A stretch of DNA of 15,699 nucleotides from JBCCKC01 sp039182435. GTDB taxonomy: Bacteria; Verrucomicrobiota; Verrucomicrobiia; Opitutales; Coraliomargaritaceae. Below are positions 1-6,773 of this stretch, piece after piece. Each line of letters opens with the position of its first letter. The first letter of the stretch is position 1. The notes under the pieces were generated by a model. The model was not told the DNA's origin, did no database searches, and saw only the letters and a list, made by a program, of their open reading frames with translations. The DNA lies in assembly GCA_039182435.1 (NCBI GenBank), contig JBCDCC010000038.1, forward strand, positions 1-15,699, written 5' to 3'. Both the position numbers and the translations under genes were made by a program.

Positions 1-353
1 AGGACGCGCGAGTGCGGGTAGAGGAGGCGTTTGCCTTTATCAGCACCGCAGAGCAGGATCGATCCCATGCTGGCAGCCATTCCGGTGACGACGACAGTGA
101 TGGATGAGCTGATGAGCTTCATCGTATCATAGATCGCCATCCCAGCGGTGATGGAACCGCCAGGGGTGTTGATGTAGAAAGTGATATCTTCGCCGGGGGC
201 ATCCGCTTCGAGGAAGAGGAGCTTCTCCGTCACATCGCGAGCGGATTTGTCGGAGACTTCGCCCCAGAGAAAAATCTTACGCTCTTTGAGGAAGGTCTCT
301 TGGATTTTGGCGGCACCGCTTTCGGGTTCTTTCTTTTTATCTTTATCAGCCAT
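1..353 (-). CDS. clpP: ATP-dependent Clp protease proteolytic subunit, ClpP2-like (partial, C-terminus off the left edge)
   Basis: Serine protease subunit that forms a barrel with a Clp ATPase and degrades unfolded or tagged cytoplasmic proteins. The 117 full codons visible start at ATG 353-351. A charged, Lys-rich head (residues 2-16) comes before the LKERKIFL segment. Then come the NTPGGS oxyanion-loop motif (residues 62-67) and GMAASMGS (91-98), where Ser95 is the expected nucleophile. The catalytic His and Asp would lie beyond the edge. The head lacks the usual Tyr-containing YDIYSRLL motif, and the SILLCGA and PHSR segments resemble the ClpP2 paralogue of Chlamydia. That suggests a second ClpP rather than the main one, which is inference from remembered family patterns. 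It lies 74 bases downstream of rpiB on the same strand and may be co-transcribed. ClpP identity is certain; the paralogue type is less so. Confidence 0.93.
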   Translation of the reverse strand, partial: MADKDKKKEPESGAAKIQETFLKERKIFLWGEVSDKSARDVTEKLLFLEADAPGEDITFYINTPGGSITAGMAIYDTMKLISSSITVVVTGMAASMGSILLCGADKGKRLLYPHSRV

Positions 354-427
354 AGTGGGATACAATTTTGATTCTTTAGCAGATCACAGGTGGGCTATCT
401 TTCAAGCCGTGACTGCAGGTAAAGGGG

Positions 428-871
428 CTAGACTTCGATCTTTTCGACGCGGCGGGCGTGGCGACCGCCTTCGAAGGTGGCATCAAGCCATGTTTTGATG
501 ATAGTGAGGGCGAGTGCTTCGGAGACGGGGCGGGCCCCGATCGCGATGCAGTTGGCGTTGTTGTGCTCTTTCGTCATTTGAGCGGACCATTCATCCCAGC
601 AGAGGCCGCAACGCACGCCTTTGACCTTGTTGGCGACGATGGCTTCACCGTTGCCACTGCCACCGAGCACGATGCCGCAGTCGGCAGTGCCATCGGCGAC
701 TGCTTGGGCGGCGGGGCGGATGAAATCAGGATAGTCGGTCGATTCGGTGGAGTCACAGCCGTAATCGAGGACTTCATGCCCTTGAGCCTTGAGAAATTGC
801 ATGATCGGCCCTTTCAGGGGGAAGCCTGCGTGGTCGGTGCCGATGGATACCTTTAGTTTTTGGTCACTCAT
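428..871 (-). CDS. rpiB: Ribose-5-phosphate isomerase B
   Basis: Cytoplasmic enzyme interconverting ribose 5-phosphate and ribulose 5-phosphate in the pentose phosphate pathway. It is 147 residues, normal for RpiB. GTDHAG (11-16) carries the conserved Asp-His pair, GGSGNGE (70-76) is the anion-binding/catalytic loop, KEHNNAN (101-107) holds His103, and GGRHARRV lies near the end. The position of the E. coli catalytic Cys66 is Gly here, while Glu76 in GGSGNGE matches the catalytic Glu75 described for the Mycobacterium tuberculosis enzyme. This is therefore the Glu-dependent type. I chose ATG 871-869 because homology begins right after it; longer versions would run antisense through rpmG. The upstream region is divergent from rpmG, with 159 bases between the two starts. 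Confidence 0.95.
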   Translation of the reverse strand: MSDQKLKVSIGTDHAGFPLKGPIMQFLKAQGHEVLDYGCDSTESTDYPDFIRPAAQAVADGTADCGIVLGGSGNGEAIVANKVKGVRCGLCWDEWSAQMTKEHNNANCIAIGARPVSEALALTIIKTWLDATFEGGRHARRVEKIEV

Positions 872-1030
872 TTGAAAGGCTTGAGTAAAAGGCGGCTCGT
901 CTGCCGAGTGCAACCCACAATCAAGCGAATCTGTCTCTACTTTGATTCGCTGAAAAAAAGGATTGCACCCCTCCTGCTGAAACCTAGTCTCCACCGCTTT
1001 TTCAAGTTTCACCCATAGAGGATTTTCACC

Positions 1031-1201
1031 ATGGCCAGAGAGCACGTAATTATTGAATGCACCGAAGCACGCGCAGAGGGCAAGCCTGTGTCGCGCTACA
1101 TGACTTCGCGCGATAAGAAGCAGCAGCCTGACCGCGTGGAGAAGAAGAAGTATAACAAATTCCTTCGCCGCCACACGCTTCACCGCGAGATCAAGAGCTA
1201 G
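1031..1201 (+). CDS. rpmG: 50S ribosomal protein L33, zinc-independent type
   Basis: Small basic protein of the large ribosomal subunit, 56 residues, normal for L33. It shows the YMTSRDKK segment (23-30), EKKKYNKF (37-44) and the HTLHREIK tail (48-55). Zinc-binding L33 has two CxxC pairs. Here only Cys10 remains and the second pair is gone, so this is the C-minus form that does not need zinc. It is a single-gene unit: its upstream neighbour rpiB is divergent and a strong hairpin terminator follows 27 bases after the stop. A weak promoter-like pair, TTGCAC (963-968) and TAGTCT (985-990) with 16-base spacing, lies upstream but is not convincing on its own. Confidence 0.95.
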   Translation: MAREHVIIECTEARAEGKPVSRYMTSRDKKQQPDRVEKKKYNKFLRRHTLHREIKS

Positions 1202-1228
1202 TTTTTTAGTTCGATCACACCCCTTTCT

Positions 1229-1253
1229 AACCCGCCTGCGTGGCGGGTTTTTT
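1229..1253 (+). terminator. Rho-independent terminator of rpmG
   Basis: Perfect 8-bp stem AACCCGCC (1229-1236) and GGCGGGTT (1242-1249) around loop TGCGT, running into six T residues. It begins 27 bases after the rpmG stop. This is the clearest intrinsic terminator in the window and separates rpmG from the phosphatase gene. Confidence 0.92.
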
Positions 1254-1325
1254 GTGCTTTCATGCGTCCCCACGCTGACTCATTTTTTTAAGGGCAGTAA
1301 ATATGCTACGAGATATTACAGAGAT

Positions 1326-2156
1326 ATGCCGGGAAAAATAAGCAGGCAGGCCCAAGCAAAGCTCGATGCCGAGTTGAGACATCGCATCAATGCGGGTCGC
1401 GTGGCGGTGAAGAACCAGATGGCCTTCTTTACGCGGCAGTTTGGAGAAGTGGCTAGTGAGTGGAAGGCGGATGACACGCGGGTGACGTTTGCCGACTTTG
1501 CGATCTCGGAAAACGTCTTTGCGGAGCTGCGGCGTGATTTCCCGACGGATGATTACTGTAGTGAGGAGGCAAATCCGTTGGATGAGGTGCAGTCTCTCAG
1601 CGCGGATTTCGCTTGGGTGATCGATCCGATTGATGGCACGAATAATTACGCCTTGGGCTTTCCAGTCTGCGCGATCTCCTTAGCGCTGCTGCATGAGGGT
1701 GAGCCGTTCTATGGCTTCATCTACGATCATGGCACGCGGCATATTTATGAAGGCGGGCCGGACTATGGTGTCTTTTGTGATCAAAAGAAGTTAGACCGTG
1801 ATCGTTATGCCGCAGATGCGCAGACCATGATTGGCCTGCATTTTCCGATGACGGCGGCACAGCTTGCGCCTCTCTCGGGCTTGATGGAAAAGTATCGAGT
1901 GCGCTGCCTAGGCAGCGGTGCGCTGACAGCACTCTATGTGGCCACGGGCTACCTGACTGGAGTGGTGGATCACAAAGTGAAGGTTTGGGACATCGCGGCG
2001 GCCCATGCGATCTGCTTGGGGGCAGGGGTAGGCTTCCACTTTCTTAATGAAGAGAGTGCGCCGTTCCCGCTAAAGGAGTTTCATCCGCAACTTAATTTCT
2101 GTCCCTATGCAGCGGGGACGGATGGTTTTCTTGATGAGTTAAGCGTCCCGTCTTAG
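1326..2156 (+). CDS. Inositol monophosphatase family protein
   Basis: Magnesium-dependent phosphomonoesterase of the IMPase/HisN/CysQ superfamily, 276 residues, cytoplasmic. All metal-binding motifs are present: SEE (79-81, the GEE motif), IDPIDGT (99-105, with Asp100 and Asp103) and WDIAAAH (221-227, with Asp222). The substrate cannot be told from sequence; inositol monophosphate, histidinol phosphate, fructose bisphosphate or PAP are all used in this family. ATG 1326 was chosen because the conserved N-terminal helix starts soon after it. A GTG at 1254 would add 24 residues starting inside the rpmG terminator. It stands alone, after that terminator and convergent with tatA. A 6-bp hairpin (2147-2162) overlaps the stop codon but has no T tract. 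Confidence 0.88.
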   Translation: MPGKISRQAQAKLDAELRHRINAGRVAVKNQMAFFTRQFGEVASEWKADDTRVTFADFAISENVFAELRRDFPTDDYCSEEANPLDEVQSLSADFAWVIDPIDGTNNYALGFPVCAISLALLHEGEPFYGFIYDHGTRHIYEGGPDYGVFCDQKKLDRDRYAADAQTMIGLHFPMTAAQLAPLSGLMEKYRVRCLGSGALTALYVATGYLTGVVDHKVKVWDIAAAHAICLGAGVGFHFLNEESAPFPLKEFHPQLNFCPYAAGTDGFLDELSVPS

Positions 2157-2184
2157 GACGGGTGTGACTTGGAGGGTTGGGGAC

Positions 2185-2457
2185 TTAGGCCTTGGTTTCT
2201 TCGTTGGCAACGGTCGAGTCGACGGTCGTTGTCTCAGCCTTTGGCTTGGGCGATGGCTCGGGTTCTTCTTCCATCGCTGTGCGCACGTCTTGCTCGTTTT
2301 CGGTTGTGGCTTTCTTGTATTCTCTGTTGGATTTACCGAAAGAGCGGAAAAGTTCTGGTAGTCGTTTAGCGCCGAAAAGAAGAAGCACTATGAGGAAGAT
2401 CAGAATGATCTCCGGTGCGTTCAGATTCTGAATAAATGCGATAGGTATGGTATTCAT
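2185..2457 (-). CDS. tatA: Sec-independent protein translocase subunit TatA/E
   Basis: Pore-forming component of the twin-arginine translocase, which exports folded proteins across the inner membrane. It has 90 residues. A short N-terminal transmembrane helix (about 15-29) ends in the FGAKRLPEL motif (28-36), which begins the amphipathic helix. A Glu/Pro/Thr-rich hydrophilic tail (about 54-90) follows. Length and motif fit TatA better than TatB, which is usually longer, but TatB cannot be excluded. No tatC is in the window. It is last in a minus-strand series, 29 bases after the small lipoprotein gene, and is convergent with the phosphatase gene. Confidence 0.88.
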   Translation of the reverse strand: MNTIPIAFIQNLNAPEIILIFLIVLLLFGAKRLPELFRSFGKSNREYKKATTENEQDVRTAMEEEPEPSPKPKAETTTVDSTVANEETKA

Positions 2458-2486
2458 CTTAATGATTTTTCCGGACTATAGCTCAA

Positions 2487-2891
2487 TTATTCATCGGGGT
2501 CACGGTATATTTTGCCCAATTCGAGGCTGCGCGCGGGGCTAGCCTGAACGACGGTATCATTCACATTCGGCTTCCCTTCGAGGATTTCGGCGGTGCGCAT
2601 GTTGGTCGCGCCTTTCAGCGGGAGTGCTTTGAGCAGGGCAGACTCACGACCTTTATGGTCGATACAAATAAGGAAGTCTTCGGGGAGCGAGCTTCCATGG
2701 CGGATCGTGACGAGGCGAGCGGACTCGTCGGCATGGACAATGATCGGTGTGCCTTTGGCGATGGTTTGGACTGTCGTGGCATCTCTCTCTTGGAAGCCTT
2801 CAGTGACGCGCACTTCATTCGTGCTGCTGCAGGCGCTTAGGAACAAGCTGATTACTGCCAGCAGGCTAACTTGGTGAATTCGATACGTCAT
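2487..2891 (-). CDS. Small predicted lipoprotein of unknown function
   Basis: 134-residue protein that I do not recognise. The N-terminus is a lipoprotein signal peptide: short basic start, hydrophobic core, lipobox LSAC with Cys21 as the expected lipidated residue, then an SSTNE linker. The mature part (about 113 residues) is mixed beta-like sequence with no motif I can name. A segment around 50-65 (KGTPIIVHADESARLV) could be a small beta-barrel or SH3-like fold, which is a guess. The gene sits 61 bases after rpoD and 29 before tatA on the same strand, so it may be read through from the dnaG-rpoD unit. Confidence 0.8.
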   Translation of the reverse strand: MTYRIHQVSLLAVISLFLSACSSTNEVRVTEGFQERDATTVQTIAKGTPIIVHADESARLVTIRHGSSLPEDFLICIDHKGRESALLKALPLKGATNMRTAEILEGKPNVNDTVVQASPARSLELGKIYRDPDE

Positions 2892-2952
2892 GGTGGGTGT
2901 TGACCTCTCGCTGGCCAGTTGGGTTCCGATAAAGGGTGTCGCGCAGGCTTGC

Positions 2953-4884
2953 CTAGCTCTTAGAATTTTCGCGTTTCAGGCTATCCATACCTGGCTTATC
3001 CAGATTGATATCGCCTTCGAAGAATCCATGCAGCTGGCGGATCCGTGTGGGGTGGCGCATCTTGCGGAGAGCTTTCGCCTCGATCTGGCGGATACGTTCA
3101 CGAGTCACTTTAAATTGGCGGCCTACTTCTTCGAGTGTGCGGGAGTAGCCGTCGGCGAGTCCGAAGCGAAGGGAGAGCACGCGGCGCTCGCGCTCGGTCA
3201 AGCTATCGAGAACGTCAGTGATTTTTTCACGAAGGAGACTGTAGGCGGTCATATCGTAAGGATTTTCCGCGCCCTTGTCTTCGATGAAGTCGCCGAAGTT
3301 CGTGTCGTCACTATCGCCGACCGGGCTCTGGAGAGAGATCGGTTGCTGGGCCATCTTCATGATTGCCTGGACGCGCTCGATCGGCAGATTCATCTCATCG
3401 GCGACTTCCTCGGCAGTGGGCTCGTGGCCGAGCTCTTGGAGGAGTTGCTTCTGGATCTGCATGACTTTATTCAAAGTCTCGATCATGTGCACGGGGATAC
3501 GAATCGTCCGTGCTTGGTCGGCGATCGAACGGGTGATCGCTTGGCGAATCCACCAGGTTGCATAGGTGGAGAATTTGTAGCCGCGGCGATACTCGAATTT
3601 TTCAACCGCCTTCATCAGGCCCATGTTACCTTCTTGAATCAGGTCGAGGAAGGAGAGGCCACGGTTGGTGTATTTCTTGGCGATCGAGATCACGAGGCGG
3701 AGATTTGCTTCGACCATTTCGGTCTTGGCCTTGTGTGCTTGGCGTATGCCAGCACGGACCTCTCGGATAATCTCCATCAGCTCGCGTGGATTCATCTTGA
3801 ACTCGACTTCAAGTGCGGCGAGGCGCTTCTTGATCGCGTTGACATTGACCTTTTTGCGGCGACGAGTGGAGACTTTATCAGCGGCTTCCAGATCATCGTA
3901 GATATCGGTGATTTCCCGGTAGATAGGTGTCAGGTTGGCGAGGAAGTCTTCAAAGACCTTCAGCTTCAGGCAGTATTTGCGGAGCACGAGGCGGAGCTCG
4001 CCTTCATACTTCTTCATCCGAGTGCGGGAGCGCTTCTTATTCGATTCGTTCTCACTGGTTTGGTAGCTCTCCCACGCAGCATAAATGCGCTCGCCAAGCT
4101 TATGCGCCTGCTCGAGGAGCTTGGGCAAGCTGTTGAAATAGGCCTCGCGGCTCTCGATCTTTTTATCGAGCACGACACGGTCAAAGCGCTCTTCGCGGTT
4201 GAGTAGCTTTTGAACGATCGTGTTTTGAAATTCGAGGGTCAGCGCGGTGGAGAAGAGCGCGTCTTGTGCGCGGAGCTCTGCCTTCTCGATACGCTTGGAG
4301 ATGGCGACTTCTTCTTCGCGGGTGAGCAGTGGCACTTGGCCCATCTGCTTGAGATACATCCGAACAGGGTCGTCGAGGATGTCGTTTTGTGAGGTGCGGA
4401 CTTCCTTCTCTTCGGTCTCTTCGAGGCGTGCCTTGTAGGCTTCCACTTCAGTGTCATCAAGGATCTCAACCTCGAGGTTTTGGAGAATCGAGATCACGTT
4501 CTCGATTTCATCGGGGTTGTTCACGCTCTCGGGCAGTGCTTTGTTGATGTCCTTGTAAGTGAGGAAGCCCTGCTCCTTGGAGAGACGGATCAAGTTACGG
4601 ATCCGCTCGTTGAGCTTCTCCTGGGCCTTGGCGGAGAGTTTACGCTTACGAGTCTTCTTGACCGGGATAACGACTTCTTCGTCCTCGTCGGTTTCAGTCT
4701 TGATGACCGTCTTGCTTACAGTTTTCTTAGTCGCCTTCTTTGTGGCTTTCTTCGCTACCTTTTTGGCGACGGTTTTCTTCTTTGCAGGAGCCTTTTTTTT
4801 GACTGCCTTTTTCGCAGGTGCTGCCTTCTTTTTGGCGGCTTTTTTGACTGTCTTTTTCGCGGTGGTCTTTTTCGCAGCTGACAT
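2953..4884 (-). CDS. rpoD: RNA polymerase primary sigma factor (sigma-70/RpoD)
   Basis: Main housekeeping sigma factor, which directs RNA polymerase to -10/-35 promoters. It has 643 residues, close to the usual 600-plus for group 1 factors. Domains in order: Lys/Ala/Pro-rich head (1-60) with a short acidic patch (63-70); region 1.1 (about 85-145); region 1.2 with DDPVRMYLKQMG (171-182); a charged non-conserved region (about 205-385); region 2 (389-460) with DLIQEGNMGLMKA and the -10-binding YATWWIRQAI; region 3 with the finger GDSDDTNFGDF (523-533); region 4 (about 555-620) with LRFGL and the -35-binding helix VTRERIRQIEAKALRKMRH. Start ATG 4884-4882 lies 35 bases after the dnaG stop, so the two are very probably one transcript. 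The head is unusual and is discussed as a finding. Confidence 0.98.
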   Translation of the reverse strand: MSAAKKTTAKKTVKKAAKKKAAPAKKAVKKKAPAKKKTVAKKVAKKATKKATKKTVSKTVIKTETDEDEEVVIPVKKTRKRKLSAKAQEKLNERIRNLIRLSKEQGFLTYKDINKALPESVNNPDEIENVISILQNLEVEILDDTEVEAYKARLEETEEKEVRTSQNDILDDPVRMYLKQMGQVPLLTREEEVAISKRIEKAELRAQDALFSTALTLEFQNTIVQKLLNREERFDRVVLDKKIESREAYFNSLPKLLEQAHKLGERIYAAWESYQTSENESNKKRSRTRMKKYEGELRLVLRKYCLKLKVFEDFLANLTPIYREITDIYDDLEAADKVSTRRRKKVNVNAIKKRLAALEVEFKMNPRELMEIIREVRAGIRQAHKAKTEMVEANLRLVISIAKKYTNRGLSFLDLIQEGNMGLMKAVEKFEYRRGYKFSTYATWWIRQAITRSIADQARTIRIPVHMIETLNKVMQIQKQLLQELGHEPTAEEVADEMNLPIERVQAIMKMAQQPISLQSPVGDSDDTNFGDFIEDKGAENPYDMTAYSLLREKITDVLDSLTERERRVLSLRFGLADGYSRTLEEVGRQFKVTRERIRQIEAKALRKMRHPTRIRQLHGFFEGDINLDKPGMDSLKRENSKS

Positions 4885-4919
4885 ATTTTTGGTTTCCGTT
4901 GGGAATTACGGTGTAATTT

Positions 4920-6746
4920 CTAAAGTTTTGGTGGGTGGGCGAGTGCCTTACGAATCGCGCTAATTTCGCGCATGATCTCTAGATGCTGATCTGAGCTCGG
5001 TGAGAGATTTGAGAGTCTTTGTTCCAGTTCGATTCGCGTTTGATTGAGGTGGTTTTTGTAGAGGTGCTGGAGGCAGGTTTCGATGTGCTTTTGGGGTTCC
5101 TCGACTTCGAGGTCTTTCAGGTGTAAATCGGCTAAAAGTTCTTTGTCTTGAGTCTTTTCTGAGAGCGTTTCGATTTGGGAGATATCCTCGATCAGACCCT
5201 CGTTAATTTCCGCAACGAGGCGAGAGAGTAAGCGCCCTGCGGTTGAAGATCTGTCAATCCATTCATAATCAATAGTTTCCGCGATCGGTTTCGCGAATTC
5301 TGGGTGATGTAAAGCGAGCCAAAGTAATTCCCAGTTTGCCCTTGTCAATAGCGCGTCTTGACCCGTTTTTACAGGGCTTGGCGGCGATTGTGCGGTGTTC
5401 GGACTGGGGCGGTTTTTTTGCTGGCTGCTGAAGTCTCGAATTGCGGCATCGGCATCGACGCCGATCAGGCGAGCGGCAGCGATGATGTAGTCCTCTCGGG
5501 CGACTTGTGAGCTGACTTCGGTGATGAGTTCATAGACCTTCTGGAGGATGAGGGTTTTATCCCGAGTGGTGGGGGTGCGGCCTTCGGGTAGGCTATCTTC
5601 GACCAGTAGCTCAATCGCGCTGCGTGCATTCTGGCGGAGAGGTTCGAGTGCGTCGGCGCCGCCTTCGCGGAGGAGGTCGTCGGGATCGACTTTTTCGGGG
5701 AGGAGAAGGAATTGGAACTCGAGGCCCGTTTTAAAGGCGAGTGGGATGGTCTTGAGGGCGGCTTTTCGGCCGGCGCTGTCTCCGTCGAGCAGGCATTCGA
5801 CCATCGATGGTTCGTAGCGCCGGAGGAGGAGGAGTTGGTCTTCGGTGATTCCGGTTCCTTGGGGAGCGATCGCGGTATCGAGGCCGACGGACCAGCAGCG
5901 AATGGCGTCGAGCTGGCCTTCGACCATGAGAAAGTTGCCACCTTCTTTGAGGTGCTTTCGGGCGTGATCCATGCCGAAGAGGACCCTGCCTTTGTGGAAG
6001 ATGGGTGTCTCGGGCGAGTTTATGTATTTCGCTTGGTGGCTGCGGTCGTCGGTGGGGGTTTGTTCGAGTTGGCGGGCGGTGAAGGCGACGACGCGGCCCT
6101 GCACATCGCGGATCGGGATCATGAGGCGGCCGCGGAAAAAGGAGCGGAAGTTGCCGTAGTTGCGCTCGCCTTCACGGGCGAAGAAGAGTCCGGAGCGTTG
6201 CATGGCAGCAGTGGAGATGCCTTTGGTCTCGCAGAATTTGGCGAGTGCGTTGGTGGAAGCGGGGGCGTAGCCGATCAGATATTCGCTGGCGATCTTGCTC
6301 TCGAAGGCGCGCTGCTCTTTCCAGTAGGTGCGGACGGGTGCGGCTTCTTCACTTTGGCTGAGTTGTTGGTGGAACCAGCTGGCGGCTAGCTCGTGGAGGT
6401 CGAAGAGCTGCTTGCGAAGGGAGACTTCTTCGCGAGAAGGGCCGCCGGCTTCATATTCGAGGGTGATGTTAAACTTCTTGGCGATGAACTCAATCGATTC
6501 GACGAATTCCAAGTTCTCCATCTTCTGGACGAAGTTAAAAATGTCACCTCCTTCGCCGGTGCTGAAACATTTGTAGTAGCCTTTGTCGGGATGGACGTAG
6601 AAGGAAGGGGTCTTTTCTTGGGTAAAGGGGCTAAGTCCCTTGAAGGATCGGCCGGATCGCTTGAGCTGCACGTAGGTGGAGACAACATCAACAAGGTTTA
6701 CCTGATGCTTGATGGTCTCGATGGAGCGTTGGCTTATTCTGGGCAA
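4920..6746 (-). CDS. dnaG: DNA primase with a degenerate zinc finger
   Basis: Makes RNA primers for Okazaki fragments with the replicative helicase. It has 608 residues, normal for DnaG. The N-terminal domain (1-100) aligns with the CHC2 zinc-binding domain, but its ligands are Ser39, Thr42, Cys60 and Thr63 instead of C-H-C-C. The core domain includes RGRLMIPIRD (205-214), YINSPETPIFHKG (241-253), and the TOPRIM motifs MVEGQLD (274-280, Glu276) and DGDSAGR (321-327, Asp321 and Asp323). The C-terminal part (about 440-608) would bind DnaB. The start must be TTG at 6746-6744: no ATG lies between it and the in-frame TAA ending the preceding TPR gene, and homology starts at once. It lies 27 bases after that gene and 35 before rpoD. 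Confidence 0.97.
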   Translation of the reverse strand: MPRISQRSIETIKHQVNLVDVVSTYVQLKRSGRSFKGLSPFTQEKTPSFYVHPDKGYYKCFSTGEGGDIFNFVQKMENLEFVESIEFIAKKFNITLEYEAGGPSREEVSLRKQLFDLHELAASWFHQQLSQSEEAAPVRTYWKEQRAFESKIASEYLIGYAPASTNALAKFCETKGISTAAMQRSGLFFAREGERNYGNFRSFFRGRLMIPIRDVQGRVVAFTARQLEQTPTDDRSHQAKYINSPETPIFHKGRVLFGMDHARKHLKEGGNFLMVEGQLDAIRCWSVGLDTAIAPQGTGITEDQLLLLRRYEPSMVECLLDGDSAGRKAALKTIPLAFKTGLEFQFLLLPEKVDPDDLLREGGADALEPLRQNARSAIELLVEDSLPEGRTPTTRDKTLILQKVYELITEVSSQVAREDYIIAAARLIGVDADAAIRDFSSQQKNRPSPNTAQSPPSPVKTGQDALLTRANWELLWLALHHPEFAKPIAETIDYEWIDRSSTAGRLLSRLVAEINEGLIEDISQIETLSEKTQDKELLADLHLKDLEVEEPQKHIETCLQHLYKNHLNQTRIELEQRLSNLSPSSDQHLEIMREISAIRKALAHPPKL

Positions 6747-6773
6747 TGTCGTTCGACTGTGCGTGGAGGGCCT

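Noticed and set aside
924..951. Inverted repeat AGCGAATC/GATTCGCT between rpiB and rpmG
   Set aside because: 8-bp stem with 12-base loop and no T tract; could be an operator, but nothing else supports it.
872..1273. Long N-terminal extension of RpiB (to 281 residues)
   Set aside because: It would run antisense through rpmG and its terminator; RpiB homology starts at residue 1 of the 147-residue version.
2147..2162. Hairpin CCCGTC-TTAG-GACGGG at the end of the phosphatase gene
   Set aside because: It overlaps the stop codon and has no T tract on either strand, so it was not called a terminator.
2890..4206. 438-codon open frame on the plus strand opposite rpoD
   Set aside because: Antisense shadow of rpoD produced by its codon bias; no motif, and rpoD is certain.
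5712..6389. 225-codon open frame on the plus strand opposite dnaG
   Set aside because: Antisense shadow; low-complexity Gly/Glu/Ala sequence without domain features.
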